Below are positions 24,259-34,845 of a stretch of DNA of 64,000 bases, in pieces (the first letter of the stretch is position 1; each line of letters begins with the position of its first letter). Made by a program: the position numbers and the translations under genes. Origin of the DNA: Torymus aiolomorphi (taxonomy: Eukaryota; Arthropoda; Insecta; Hymenoptera; Torymidae); contig CM070874.1 in NCBI GenBank assembly GCA_036365515.1, positions 208,686,297-208,750,296 of the forward strand, given 5' to 3'. The notes under the pieces are model-generated. The model saw nothing but the letters and a program-made list of their open reading frames with translations, had not been told where the DNA came from and did not search any database.

Positions 24259-25362
24259 TGTAACAGGGCAGGCGTCGCACAATTATTCGCTTCTTCTAAG
24301 CGGATTTGCCGATGAACGGCGCAACAATGCAGTGGGGCGCGAGCACTTGCTCGTGCCAACCCTCGGCGAAATCTCCTCCTTCTCGCCTGCGCGCCGTCGC
24401 TTGCCGTCAGCTGCCTTCCTCGGCAGCCGTACCTGCCGGCGTTACAACGCGCGACTTCGCTGTCGCGCTCTCTCTCTCGTGCGTGCTTACTCGGCTGCTC
24501 AGAAATGCGCGAGCACCGTTTACTCGCGCCCGCGGAGGCCGGTGGTATTCTATACCGCCGCGCCACCGACTAGGAAAAAGGATCCGGGACTACGCGTCAA
24601 ATAATGCACGAACGCGTGTGAACGATGAAAGAAGTTTATTACCCCTTCAGACGTAAGGAATAATACACAAGCGGCGCGTATTCTTTATACGCGCCGATAC
24701 GGGTGGTGCGCCCGCGCTCTAGTTACGTGTGCGCGCGGTCGCACACACGCACTCGTCAAAGCGGCCCGCGCCGACGTTGGTCGATCGCCGCGCGCGATCG
24801 ACACACGTGCGCGCGTCGGTGAGCCTCGCTTGCTCGCGCGGGAGTCGCTCTCCGGTCGCACGTCGTTCGCGGGGAGAGCGCGCTAGCGCCTGGCCAGGAC
24901 TTACCTCGCGAAGACTCGGCTGATGCAGGGAGTCAGGCCGAGCGGTGCTGGACGCCTCGTTCGTGTATCTCTCTCTCTCTCTCTCGCCCCTTAGCTGGCA
25001 GTCCGGCGGTAGCAGAGTAGCGGCCGGCATCTCTCTCTCTCTCTCTCTCTCTCTGCCTCTCAGCTACGCTGCTGCGGCTCGCTCGCGCTCACTCTCGGCA
25101 CTCTCGCGTTCGCTAGTTCGCACTTTTCTCTCTCTCTCTCTCTCTGTGAGGGCTATTGCTCGCGGCGATGGCCGAAACGATACTGCCTGCCTGCTACTTC
25201 GTCGGCACGCGCAAGCATCTCTCGGCCTTGTCCTTCGCGTAAGGTTCAGAGATGTTTACATTTCGGGCATTAGTGCGTGCCGACGCGGTGTGCTGAGACT
25301 CGCCTCATGTCTCGTTCGCACACACCGATACATGCACACTCGCGCACGTACACGCGCAGGCC
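24259..25362 (-). repeat. Gypsy-1 3' LTR
   Basis: Closely matches 32864-34003. The last bases expected at its inner edge (GTTACA) are missing; sequence diverges after CGCAGGCC at 25362. It contains CT/AG-rich tracts near 24970-25060 and 25125-25145. ORFs in it are not genes. Confidence 0.9.
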
Positions 25363-25567
25363 AGGACTATCCCTTGGGGAGTCAGCTCGGCTACATCACG
25401 TTCGACATCTTTAACGGCAGCGCGGGATCTCCTGAAAGAGGGGGGGGGGTATTGCGCAAGAGAAAAGAAAACCATTCTCTTAACGAGATAATGCGGGGTT
25501 AACCCCTTTCCTTATTGTCCCCCGAAGAAGGGGCTTACACCCGGGTTGGCGGGGAATTTGGCTGTGA

Positions 25568-26509
25568 CTACTCCCGGTTGCGGAACCAGGGCCGTGTGTT
25601 GTCATGGCGGGCGGCGTTCGGGCACTTCGAGTCCGTTGACACGCCCGGTCGTCCGCAGTAATAGCAGCGGCGACGGGATCCTCCCGCCGCTGGCGCGGTA
25701 TCGCCTCGCATTTGTTCGCGATGAAGTGGAGGGGGCATCGACGCTGCGACCTGCCGTAGCGCCGTGGCCGGCACCACCGCGATCGTCGCTTCTCCGGCCC
25801 GCCGAACGGCCTCTCTCCTCCTCTCCTCGGCCGCTTTTCCCCGCTTCCTCGCGAGAAAGGCGTCTCGCTCGGCGGCCCGGATCTCCTCGCGGGCACGGGC
25901 CGCCGCCTCTTCGGCCGCACGGCGCTCCTTCCGGGCGCACCGGGCCACAGAGAGGAGGTCCCGCTCCTCTCTCAGGCCCTCAATGCGGGCCGCCCAGGGT
26001 CCGGCGAGTTCACGGCCGTACGGTGTCTCGGCGAGGAACCGATCCCAGGCCTGGATCGCCTCGCCTTCCGCCGCCCAGGCCTGGCGACTGGAGATGCGGG
26101 CCCTCTCCAGGAGGCGCTCCAACGACCCCCAGCGGGCCAGCTTCGGCGATGGCGGCGCCGGTTCGACCGCCGTCGGCTCCGTAGCCGCGGGGACCACTGG
26201 TCCCCGTCCCTCGGCGATCGGGGCCGCCGGGTCAGCCTGGACGTCCTCCGGGGCGGTGGCGTCCTCTTCTGCTGCGAGGGCGAGGGCCTCCCTCGGTCGG
26301 CGCAGGTATGGCGCCGGTGGGGACGCGGTGGGCGGAGGAGGGAGCGCTAGGGCTCCGGCCGCCTCTGGCAGCTCCTCCAGCACCACCGAAGACGGGCGAG
26401 CGAACTCAGCTCGCCCGAGCTGCTCGATGGCACGCAGAACCCCGCGCCCCATCGCCTCAGTGTCGAGGGCTTTGCCCTCAGTGCTCGGCACCGGTGATTT
26501 CTCAGCCAT
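25568..26509 (-). CDS. Gypsy-1 ORF3: coiled-coil protein with C-terminal zinc knuckle
   Basis: A complete 313-codon ORF in the env position, starting 34 bp after the end of pol. I choose the ATG at 26509 (MAEKSPVP) because it directly follows a CAG splice acceptor. The N-terminal third is Pro/Ala-rich; then comes a long Ala/Glu/Arg-rich segment predicted to be helical and coiled; the end is CYYCGRPGV...SKCPNAARH, a C-X2-C-X10-C-X5-H knuckle. No signal peptide, transmembrane segment or furin site is seen, so it is not a normal envelope protein. Gypsy-2 has a homologue with the same order and the same knuckle. RNA or DNA binding is plausible; function unknown. Confidence 0.8.
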   Translation of the reverse strand: MAEKSPVPSTEGKALDTEAMGRGVLRAIEQLGRAEFARPSSVVLEELPEAAGALALPPPPTASPPAPYLRRPREALALAAEEDATAPEDVQADPAAPIAEGRGPVVPAATEPTAVEPAPPSPKLARWGSLERLLERARISSRQAWAAEGEAIQAWDRFLAETPYGRELAGPWAARIEGLREERDLLSVARCARKERRAAEEAAARAREEIRAAERDAFLARKRGKAAEERRREAVRRAGEATIAVVPATALRQVAASMPPPLHREQMRGDTAPAAGGSRRRCYYCGRPGVSTDSKCPNAARHDNTRPWFRNRE

Positions 26510-26545
26510 CTGTAACAAAAAGAGCCCGAGCGAAAAGGTGCATTA
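26510..26545 (-). promoter_or_regulatory. 3' splice site before ORF3
   Basis: On the minus strand a GACTAAT branch-like motif and a pyrimidine-rich stretch (CTCTTTTTGTTACAG) end directly at the ORF3 ATG. A matching donor lies in the 5' LTR at 33487-33492. Confidence 0.55.
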
Positions 26546-29500
26546 GTCGGAGTCGCTAGCAACTCCCGAACTCCTGCTCTTGTCTAACGCTCTCGCACGC
26601 CGCTGTGCGCGACTCAACCGCGGCGAGGCAGCTAGGTGTGACCTCAGTTCCTGTCGCTTCGCGGAACCTTTCGGTCGGCCCCGGAGTTTTCCCGTCTCGG
26701 GGTTCACCTTCGCTGTCGCGCGCGTTTTACCGGGAACCGCGCGAACCACGACGCGAACCGTTTTACGCGGACGTCCCCGAGGACGTTTTTGACGGGACGC
26801 GCATCGCTCGGCGGCGCTCCGCCGGCCTCCGGTGGGTCGCTCATCACCGGAACGCTTACGTCTTCCCTCGGCGGTTGCGGATCCTCGACGTCGTCGACTT
26901 CTTCGCCCGTTTTGTCGCTGCTTTCTTCGTCGTAAAGCTTGAGGTGAGAAATATGCAGGATCTTCTCGCTCGCATCCTCTTCGTCTCTTACTCTTACCGT
27001 ATTGGAGCCTGTTTTCTCGGTCACCTTCAGCGGACCGGCGTACTTCGGCGCTAACTTCGCCGATATCCCTTGCGCTGCCGAGGAAAGGACTCTGTTCCTT
27101 TTCAAGACGAGGTCTCCTACCCCGTAGGATACTTGTCTCCGACGCGCGTTGAAGTACGCCGCTTGTCTCTGATGCTCGTCGGCATTTTGTGCGGCAGCCC
27201 TCTTTCGCAGACTGTCCATATCATGCAGGCGCTCCGCCCACGTATTCACCGCCTCGCGCTCTCGTTGCTCAAGGGCCTCGCGCTCTTGCTTGCGGCGAGC
27301 TGTAGCCGGAGGAAGCGGCTGCCTGCCGTAATTGAGGGCGGCCGGGCTCACGCCGGTCGAAGCGTGCACGGAGTTGTTCAACGAGAACATCAACTCCGGC
27401 AGCCTCTGAACCCACTCGGCGTGAGATTCCTCGACGAACGCGACTAATCGAGTCTTCAACGTTCGATTTACCCTCTCGAAAGGGTTTGCCTGCGGGTGAT
27501 ACGGCGGGGTAGTCGAGTGATGGACGCCGACGCCGGCGAGGTATTTGTCCACGACTTTATTCTTGAATTCTGTGCCGTTATCGGACAAGAATACCTCCGG
27601 AGTGCCGAATCGAAGAAGTACTCTCTCCTTGAACTCTTTCAAGATGGTCTTCGCATTCGCTTTGCGTATGGGCACGCACTCCACCCAGCGAGTAAAGAGG
27701 TCTTGGAACACCAAGATATACTCATACCCGAGTTTACTTCTTACGAACGGGCCGGTTATATCTCCCGCAACTACTTGCCACGGCCCGTCGATAACTCGCT
27801 GTCCCATCAGACCCGCTGGCGGTCTTTGCTCCGCCTTTGTCTGCTGGCACACTTGGCAATGTCTCACGTACTTCCTCACTGCGTGGTACATTTTTGGCCA
27901 GTAATATAACCTGGCCGCGCGCTCGTACGTTTTTTCTCGTCCTTGGTGCCCGGCGGTCGGATCATCGTGTGATTCGCGAAGCACTTCGCGACGATGCTCC
28001 TGAGGCACGACGAGTTTCCATGCCTCGTCGTCGGCGACCGCCGCCTCTAATATCTCATCTGCGAGAAAGTAGAATAATCGCCCCCCTACCACTTTCCACC
28101 TGGGATGGGTTGAGGGGTCGCGTGCCACTTCGTCCAGCCAGGTACGGTACCACTCATCTTTGGTACCATCGGACCACGTGCTCGCGTACACCTCGAAGTC
28201 GTCTTCCTCCTCGTACATGCGCGAAAGCGCGTCAGGCACGTGGTTCAGCGCGCCCTTTCGATGTTCCACATCGAAGGAGTGTTCCTGCAGCTCGAGAGCC
28301 CATCTCGCCAATCTTCCTGTGGGGCTGTGCAGGCTGTGCAGCCATCGCAAGCTGCTATGGTCTCTTACCACCAAGAAGTGATATCCTTCGATTTACGGGC
28401 GGAACTTCTTAATCTCCCAGATCACCTCTAGGCATTCGCGCTCCGTGACACTGTAATTGCGCTCCGCTGGCGAAAGTGTTCGGCTGGCGAATTCGAGGAC
28501 TTGCTCCTGTCCCTCGATTACTTGCAGCAACACCACGCCGATGCCGGTGTCGCTCGCGTCTGTCTGTACGACGAACTGAACATCGAATGAGGATCTGGCG
28601 AGGACAGGAGCCGAGGACACCAAGGCTTTTACCTTTTCGAAAGCCTCTTGCTGTGCATCGCCCCATTCATATCGCCGCTCTTTCTTCGTTAACGCTGTGA
28701 GCGGTTCGGCTATCATGGCAAAGTCTTTCAAGAACTTTCGTTACCAAGATGCCATTCCCATGAAGCGGCGTAGTTGCTTCAAGTTCTTTGGTACCGGAGA
28801 ATTTATCATCGGCTCGATCCTATCAGGATCCGGCCGGAATCCGTCCCGGTTGACGAGCACACCGAGGTATTTGACTTCAGTCTTGCCAAACACACTTTTC
28901 TCGCGGTTGATCGTCAACCCGGCCTCTTTGACGCGCTTTAGCACGTGCTCGAGCCATTTCAGGTGCTCATCATACGTCTCTGTCGCGATAATGATATCAT
29001 CGAGGTACGAGAAGGCAAACGGCTCGAGCTCGGGGCCGATGACTTTGGCCACGAGGCGTTGAAACGTCTCTCCGGCCTGAGATAGGCCGTACGGCATCCT
29101 CGTGAACTGATACAGGCCCAATCCGGGCACTGTGAATGCCGTCAGCTCCATTGATTCCGGCGTCAGTGGAATCTGGTGATACGCCGAGCTTCGGTCGAGT
29201 GTCGAGATGTACTTCGCGCTCTTCAGCTTGCGCAATATTGCGTCCATGTACGGCAGCGGGTACGCATCTGCCTTCGAAACCGCGTTCAATTTACGGAAAT
29301 CGATGCAGAAACGGTAATTGTCATTGCTTTTCCGTATCATGACGACAGGGCTCGACCACGCGCTCGTGGAGGGCTCGATTACCCCTGATTCGAGCATCTC
29401 GATCACCTGGCGGTGCATATCTTCTTCGAGCTTCTTGTACACCGGGTAATAACGCTGCTTTACGGGGCGTGCACTCCCCACTGCGATGTGGTGGCTCGCC

Positions 29501-30177
29501 CACGTCGTACAGCCGAGAGCTTGGTCTTCTCCGCCGAGAATTCGTCCGACCAGCTCTGCCATCTCTTGACGCTGTCCTTCCGAGACGTCTTCGAGGCCGA
29601 TCGACGATACCTCGAGCGCCTCGACGGATGAGACCCCCGCGACTTCCAAGTCTATGCGCTTATCAGCCGCGCTCACGATAAACTGGTTGTTGATGGGGTC
29701 GTGGATTGTACCGAAGGCTCTGACGAAGTTTGCGCCTAAGTAGCAATCCACTTTGTCATCCGGAAGCACTGCTACCCAAATGTCTCGCTTTACACCAGCT
29801 ATCTCGAATGGCAGCTCGACGTAACCGGCGATCGTCGCCGTCTGTCCTCCGACGACTTTTGCGCGGCGACCGTAGCTCGGCATTAATGGTTGCCCGAACG
29901 CAGATGCGAGCTGCAGGCCGACCGCTCCCATTACGGTGCGTGAAGCTCCAGTATCGCAGAGGGCGCGTAGTCTATAATTTCCGATCGCCACCTGTAGCCA
30001 CCATCTCGATTCCTGCTCGTGCTCGGCTGCCGGCTCAGCCGTTATTTGTCCGACTGCGGCGTCCGGTTTTAGTACGGGGACTTCGGCAGACGAAGCGGAA
30101 ACCCCGCTTACTTCGCCTGCGGTACGTTTCCTGCGCACTTCGGGCAATTTCGGCAAATTAGTCCGGGAGCGCCGCAT
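26543..30177 (-). pseudogene. Gypsy-1 pol: protease, RT, RNase H, integrase
   Basis: Order from the N-terminus: aspartic protease (DTGAS at residues 75-79), reverse transcriptase (YLDD at 391-394), RNase H (VVQTDASD), integrase with zinc-binding H/H/C/C (AGHQG, HCQVCQ) and the catalytic D, D, E (GDITGP, SDNGTEF, FERVNR). The frame is cut by TAA at 28741-28743 after FMGMASW and by TAA at 28393-28395 after KKFRP. Near 26745 a frameshift separates the last segment, which holds an AT-hook-like RGRPKGS matching the end of Gypsy-2 pol. Pol overlaps gag by 70 bp in the -1 frame, so a Gag-Pol fusion would need -1 frameshifting. Confidence 0.92.
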
Positions 30178-32102
30178 CCATAATAGCTGAATGCTCCCAG
30201 TGCCGGTGCGCTCGGTTCGGCTGTCCTCCTTGGCGACCTCCTGGCTCGGTCTTCTTCGCTCGAATCGCTGCTGGAGTTTGATTTCCCGCCCCTTCTACTC
30301 GTCTTCCTGTTGGGGCGTTTGGAGCTACTCTTCTTTCTCCGGGACCCTTTCTCTCTGCTCCGGTTCCGCGTCGACAGGGGTGCAGGTGGAGGAGGGGGCG
30401 GTTGCTTCTGTTGCATGCGTTGCATCCCCTCCAAGATCACCTTCGCAAAACGCTCGATCGTTTCATCTATCGTCGGCGGCAGCTTTGTCTCTACCGCCGC
30501 GGCCTTCACCTTAGGCGGAGCCGGTTTGCGGGGTTTGTACGCCCACTGCGCGTACACGCACGACTCCGGCGGCAGCGGAGGCTTGAAGGACTTCTCCGCG
30601 TCCACTGCAAGCTTCGCCTCCATTGCTAGATCCAGCAAGGTCTCAACGTCTTCGAAGTCGCTTCGTCGAATGAGCTGCCGCAGTCGCGGCTTCATGTTCC
30701 AGTGTAGCGTCCCCAGCTTGAAATCAAGCGTCGGCAGTGGCTCCATCTTCCGCATCATTGCTTCGAGGCACGTAACGTAATCACGCACGGACTCTTCCGG
30801 TCCTTGGGTTCGCAAAGCAACTTCGTGCCTCAGCCGTTGCTGTCCACGGTCCGTCATGCCGCTCCATCGCCGTATTCGGCGACAGAATTCTTCCCAGGTG
30901 ATCCAGCTCGTCCTGTTGGATCGCACCCAGGTACCGGCTACGCCGACGAATAGCTCCGGAAGGGCACTCAGTATTTCCCCTTCCGTAAGCTTGGCCAGTT
31001 CCCAATTCTCCTCGACTCGCTCGAGGAACGTGTCGATGCTTTCACCAGGTTCGCCAGTGAACTTTAATCCCCATCGGCGCACTACTTGGCCGACATCTCG
31101 AAGTCCGCTGCCTGTCGTGCGGTTCGATTCTTCGTACGACCCTGTCATCGACCTTCCTCGTGTTTCGCGCCGTATCTCAGAGTCAGTCGATTCTATCTGC
31201 TGGCTCTGTGATCCACCCCCCCTCCAGGCGCCACCGAACCCTGTTCGATGCGACAGCGGGGTACTAAGTGGCGGCGGCCTCTCTTCCGCCGGAGGCTGTC
31301 GAGGCCTCGAAATGGGCTGCTGTATCGGGGTCGGCAGTCCCCGTCCGCCGATGTCTAGCCGAGAGGACAGGCCTCTCGACTGCGTCTCTTCTCGCAGATT
31401 TTCTTCATTCCGGTGGGCGGGCGTGATGTCCGTGAACGTCACTCTCCGCATTGCTTCGGCGCTCTCTCGGCGAGTGCTGTTGGCGTTTGGATGCTGAGTT
31501 GCGTTAGCGGCCGTGATCCGCGTCGACTCTTCGATTTGCCGGAGTTTCTTGTCAACAGCGGCCATGTACACGGTCCAATCGGTTGACACTTGTAGTGTCG
31601 TGCCGTCCGCCATTGACATCTCGAACATTGCCGGCCCTTTTATGGCCGTGGTTCGTTCGCTCTCCTCCGCATCCTGGCTGTACATGCCGTTTTGGCCCGT
31701 AGCTTCATCGTCGCTGTCGACTCTGGTTGCATTTGATGCCCATTGGCGACTGCGCTCGAGGTTTCCTTGGACTGCTGCGTCCGTTTTTAAAATCTCGAGT
31801 GGATGCGGCTCGTCCGACGTGGAGTTTGCCCACGATATGTCGTGTTCCGAGCCGGACGTTCGGTCCAGAAACGTGCGGCAAGCATTTGCGCGTTCCACCC
31901 ACGCGGAATACTCATCAGCGGCGGCTACACCTTCAAAATCTTCTGGGTCGTAGTCGCCTGCCAGCCACTTACTGATGCGCTCTAGCTTCAGGAACGTTCC
32001 GCCGCTTGTCTTCAGTCCGAGCGCTTGCGTGTAGCGCAGTGTCTCGTCCTCGGTGAGACATCTGCACCAATTATCGATGGCTTTGGCTGCAGACTCTACC
32101 AT
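30108..32102 (-). CDS. Gypsy-1 gag
   Basis: A 664-residue intact Gag. ATG 32102 starts MVESAAKAIDNW. A variable Ser/Arg/Pro-rich middle is followed by a retrotransposon gag domain at about residues 340-490 (RWGLKFTGEPGES, LERVEENWELA, GTWVRSNRTSW). The C-terminus is Lys/Arg/Ser-rich and ends with CGAPGLICRNCPKC, a retroviral-type zinc knuckle for RNA binding. It would form the capsid of cytoplasmic particles. Gypsy-2 Gag aligns over the N-terminus and gag domain but lacks this knuckle. Confidence 0.9.
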   Translation of the reverse strand: MVESAAKAIDNWCRCLTEDETLRYTQALGLKTSGGTFLKLERISKWLAGDYDPEDFEGVAAADEYSAWVERANACRTFLDRTSGSEHDISWANSTSDEPHPLEILKTDAAVQGNLERSRQWASNATRVDSDDEATGQNGMYSQDAEESERTTAIKGPAMFEMSMADGTTLQVSTDWTVYMAAVDKKLRQIEESTRITAANATQHPNANSTRRESAEAMRRVTFTDITPAHRNEENLREETQSRGLSSRLDIGGRGLPTPIQQPISRPRQPPAEERPPPLSTPLSHRTGFGGAWRGGGSQSQQIESTDSEIRRETRGRSMTGSYEESNRTTGSGLRDVGQVVRRWGLKFTGEPGESIDTFLERVEENWELAKLTEGEILSALPELFVGVAGTWVRSNRTSWITWEEFCRRIRRWSGMTDRGQQRLRHEVALRTQGPEESVRDYVTCLEAMMRKMEPLPTLDFKLGTLHWNMKPRLRQLIRRSDFEDVETLLDLAMEAKLAVDAEKSFKPPLPPESCVYAQWAYKPRKPAPPKVKAAAVETKLPPTIDETIERFAKVILEGMQRMQQKQPPPPPPAPLSTRNRSREKGSRRKKSSSKRPNRKTSRRGGKSNSSSDSSEEDRARRSPRRTAEPSAPALGAFSYYGCGAPGLICRNCPKCAGNVPQAK

Positions 32103-32849
32103 CGTTGCGCTTGTTTACAATTAGACCTCTCTCGGAGTATACCTGTGCGCGGCTAAACGACTACGCTCACTTATCGAATGGGCGCACCAACAATACAACA
32201 ACAGCAAAAAAAAGTACAAAGTAATTTTTCTCCTATCAGGTATACTCCGATCGAGTGCGTGTGTGTGTACCGGTTCGACTCTCAGCTGTGGCTCACAATC
32301 TCTCTACCACCGCTGAGAGACGACGAACCGCTCCCTCTTGTCGCTTTTCTTCTCTTCGGCGGTAATCGCCTACCAGGAATTAATAAAAAAGAACGAAAAA
32401 CTATTGACCTATGGAAAAAGAAATAAAATCCCGAAACAAAAGGAAATTCTAAGTTAGGTTTTGATTTTCTAGTTATTCTATTAATTAACGCGACAAAAGG
32501 AAGAGAAAGTAAAAGTTAAACTCTCGTCGAATCGTCAATGTTTACTTTCCGCTCAGCTCTCATATGCTGATCTTTCCCGGAGCAAGGCAATGTTTATTAT
32601 TCGCGCACACACACGCTTACACTCGTAGTTTTATCGCGAGCTAGCGAAATTTTCGTACGCAGCGCGTCGCGATTATTCGCACCACCCGATTCTACAATCC
32701 GTAGGAAAAACCTGATTTGACCTAGTCAAATTCCTAATTTTAACTTTTAATCCCGATTTTTAGATGAAAGAAAAAACCAGAGAAAAAGCCTTTCTCCCAA
32801 CCTAATTTCCCGCACGCTCGTCGGTGGCAGGTATCCGTGTATCCACACG
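32103..32849 (-). other. Gypsy-1 untranslated leader
   Basis: Between the primer-binding site and the gag ATG. No ORF of interest; it should hold the packaging signal. Confidence 0.6.
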
Positions 32850-32863
32850 TTAAGGGCGCCAGT
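32850..32863 (-). promoter_or_regulatory. Gypsy-1 primer-binding site
   Basis: Minus strand, right after the LTR end: ACTGGCGCCCTTAACG. It begins two bases from the LTR with TGGCGCC, as in Gypsy-2, and resembles the 3' end complement of tRNA-Lys. Confidence 0.7.
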
Positions 32864-33584
32864 TGTAACGGGGCAGGCGTCGCACAATTATTCGCTTCTT
32901 CTAAGCGGATTGGCCGATGAACGGCGCAACAATGCAGTGGGGCGCGAGCACTTGCTCGTGCCAACCCTCGGCGAAATCTCCTCCTTCTCGCCTGCGCGCC
33001 GTCGCTTGCCGTCGGCTGCCTTCCTCGGCAGCCGTACCTGCCGACGTTACAACGCGCGACTTCGCTGTCGCGCTCTCTCTCTCGTGCGTGCTTACTCGGC
33101 TGCTCAGAAATGCGCGAGCACCGTGTACTCGCGCCCGCGGAGGCCGGTGGTATTCTATACCGCCGCGCCACCGACTAGGAAAAAGGATCCGGGACTACGC
33201 GTCAAATAATGCACGAACGCGTGTGAACGATGAAAGAAGTTTATTGCCCCTTCGGGTGTAAGGAATAATACACAAGCGGCACGTATCCTTTATACGCGCC
33301 GATACGGGTGGTGCGCCCGCGCTCTAGTTACGTGTGCGCGCGGTCGCACACACGCACTCGTCAAAGCGGCCCACGCCGACGTTGGTCGATCGCCGCGCGC
33401 GCGTCGGTGAGCCTCGCTCGCTCGCGCGGGAGTCGCTCTTCGGACGCACGTCGTCCGCGGGGAGAGCGCGCTAGCGCCTGGCCAGGACTTACCTCGCGAA
33501 GACTCGACTGATGCAGGGAGTCAGGCCGAGCGGTGCTGGACGCCTCGTTCGTCGTATCTCTCTCTCTCTCTCTCTCTGTGTCTG

Positions 33585-33620
<36 letters not shown>

Positions 33621-33666
33621 TCGCTCCTTAGCTGGCAATCCGGCGGTGGCAGAGTACCGCCCGGCG

Positions 33667-33697
<31 letters not shown>

Positions 33698-34003
33698 TTC
33701 TCAGCTACGCTGCTGCGGCTCGCTCGCGCTCACTCTCGGCACTCTCGCGTTCGCTAGTTCGCACTTTTCTCTCTCTCTCTGTGAGGGCTATTGCTCGCGG
33801 CGATGGCCGAAACGATACTGCCTGCCTGCTACTTCGTCGGCACGCGCAAGCATCTCTCGGCCTTGTCCTTCACGTAAGGTTGAGAGATGTTTACTTTTCG
33901 GGCATTAGTGCGTGCCGACGCGGTGTGCTGAGACTCGCCTCATGTCTCGTTCGCGCACACCGATACATGCACACTCGCGCACGTACACGCGCAGGCCGTT
34001 ACA
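32864..34003 (-). repeat. Gypsy-1 5' LTR
   Basis: 1140 bp, TGTAAC at 32864 to GTTACA at 34003 (plus-strand reading). It holds long CT microsatellites (33550-33700). Its promoter would drive minus-strand transcription of the element. Confidence 0.92.
33487..33498 (-). promoter_or_regulatory. Splice donor in Gypsy-1 5' LTR
   Basis: On the element sense strand: GCGAG followed by GTAAGT, a near-perfect 5' splice site. The same site is in the 3' LTR near 24899-24912. It could join to the acceptor at 26510 for ORF3 expression. Confidence 0.5.
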
Positions 34004-34056
34004 GTATGTATGTATGTGTGTATGTATGTATGTATGTATGTATGTATGTATGTATG

Positions 34057-34086
<30 letters not shown>
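34004..34086. repeat. (TATG)n microsatellite, right of Gypsy-1
   Basis: About 80 bp. It continues the array at 24233-24258 and borders the palindrome at 34092. Confidence 0.95.
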
Positions 34087-34087
<1 letters not shown>

Positions 34088-34091
34088 CCAT

Positions 34092-34686
34092 ATAGCACTG
34101 AATATTTAAGGAATATTCCCTCAAGACTTATTTGCCATTTTCGCTATTTTCGCCAATATTCCCTCAACGTTCATAAACATGGGAGAAACCTTGAGGGAAT
34201 ATTCCTGCAAACCAAAATGACCGTCTTTCCATTCGAAATTTTTTAATTCGAATATTTCATTTCAATATTGTAGAAATATTCCTACAAGGTTAGATAATAA
34301 TGAGAAAAATTAATTTATTTAAAAATAAAAAATGACACTTATACGCAGAGGAATGACCCCATTTGGTGTTATCATACGTATAAAAACACCCAAAGGGGTC
34401 ATTTCTATGCTTGTATGTGTCATTTTCTATTTTTAAATAAATTAACTTTTCTCATTATTATATAATCTTGTAGGAATATTTCCAATAATATTGTAGGAAT
34501 ATTTCTACAATATTGAAATGAAATATTCGAATTAAAAAATTTCGAATGGAAAAACGGTCATTTTGGTTTGCAGAAATATTCCCTCAAGGTTTTTCCCATG
34601 TTTATGAACGTTGAGGGAATATTAGCGAAAATAGCGAAAATGGCAAATAAATATTGAGGGAATATTCCTTAAATATTCAGTGCTAT
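34092..34686. repeat. 595-bp near-perfect palindrome (foldback/MITE-like)
   Basis: Arms of nearly 300 bp start ATAGCACTGAATATTTAAGG and end in its reverse complement. The centre is near ATACGTAT at 34376, with almost no loop. One arm has an extra segment of about 20 bp (near 34470-34490). Both sides abut TATG microsatellites. No coding sequence. Confidence 0.9.
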
Positions 34687-34762
34687 GTGGGTATGTATGT
34701 ATGTATGTATGTATGTATGTATGTATGTATGTATGTATGTATGTATGTATGTATGTATGTAT
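34687..34762. repeat. (TATG)n microsatellite, right of palindrome
   Basis: About 75 bp, same motif and phase type as 34004-34086. Confidence 0.95.
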
Positions 34763-34845
34763 AAAACCAAATTTTGGCCCCGTCATAACTTTTGAACGGA
34801 TGGAGGGAATCAGCTGATCTTTCGCATGCACCTTGGGTATGTCTC

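Larger units (their letters stand above)
24259..34003 (-). mobile_element. Gypsy-1: Ty3/gypsy LTR retrotransposon, minus strand
   Basis: Two LTRs of 1.10 and 1.14 kb enclose gag, pol and a third ORF, all on the minus strand. The LTR ends are TGTAAC and GTTACA. Flanking GTAT on both sides (24255-24258, 34004-34007) is the likely 4-bp target duplication, though the TATG microsatellite makes this ambiguous. The primer-binding site follows the 5' LTR. Pol has two nonsense codons and a frameshift, so the copy is inactive but fairly young. LTR length, tRNA-Lys-like PBS and a third ORF recall the Osvaldo clade (inference). Confidence 0.93.

Noticed and set aside
24233..25502. Several 100-185 codon ORFs in the Gypsy-1 LTR
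   Set aside because: They appear in both LTRs in low-complexity GC-rich and CT-repeat sequence, without domains.
25568..26509. Gypsy-1 ORF3 as a retroviral envelope
   Set aside because: No signal peptide, transmembrane helix, furin site or fusion peptide; it ends in a zinc knuckle.
33511..34109. ORFs encoding Ser/Leu and Tyr/Val/Cys/Met repeats
   Set aside because: Translations of CT and TATG microsatellites at the LTR edge.
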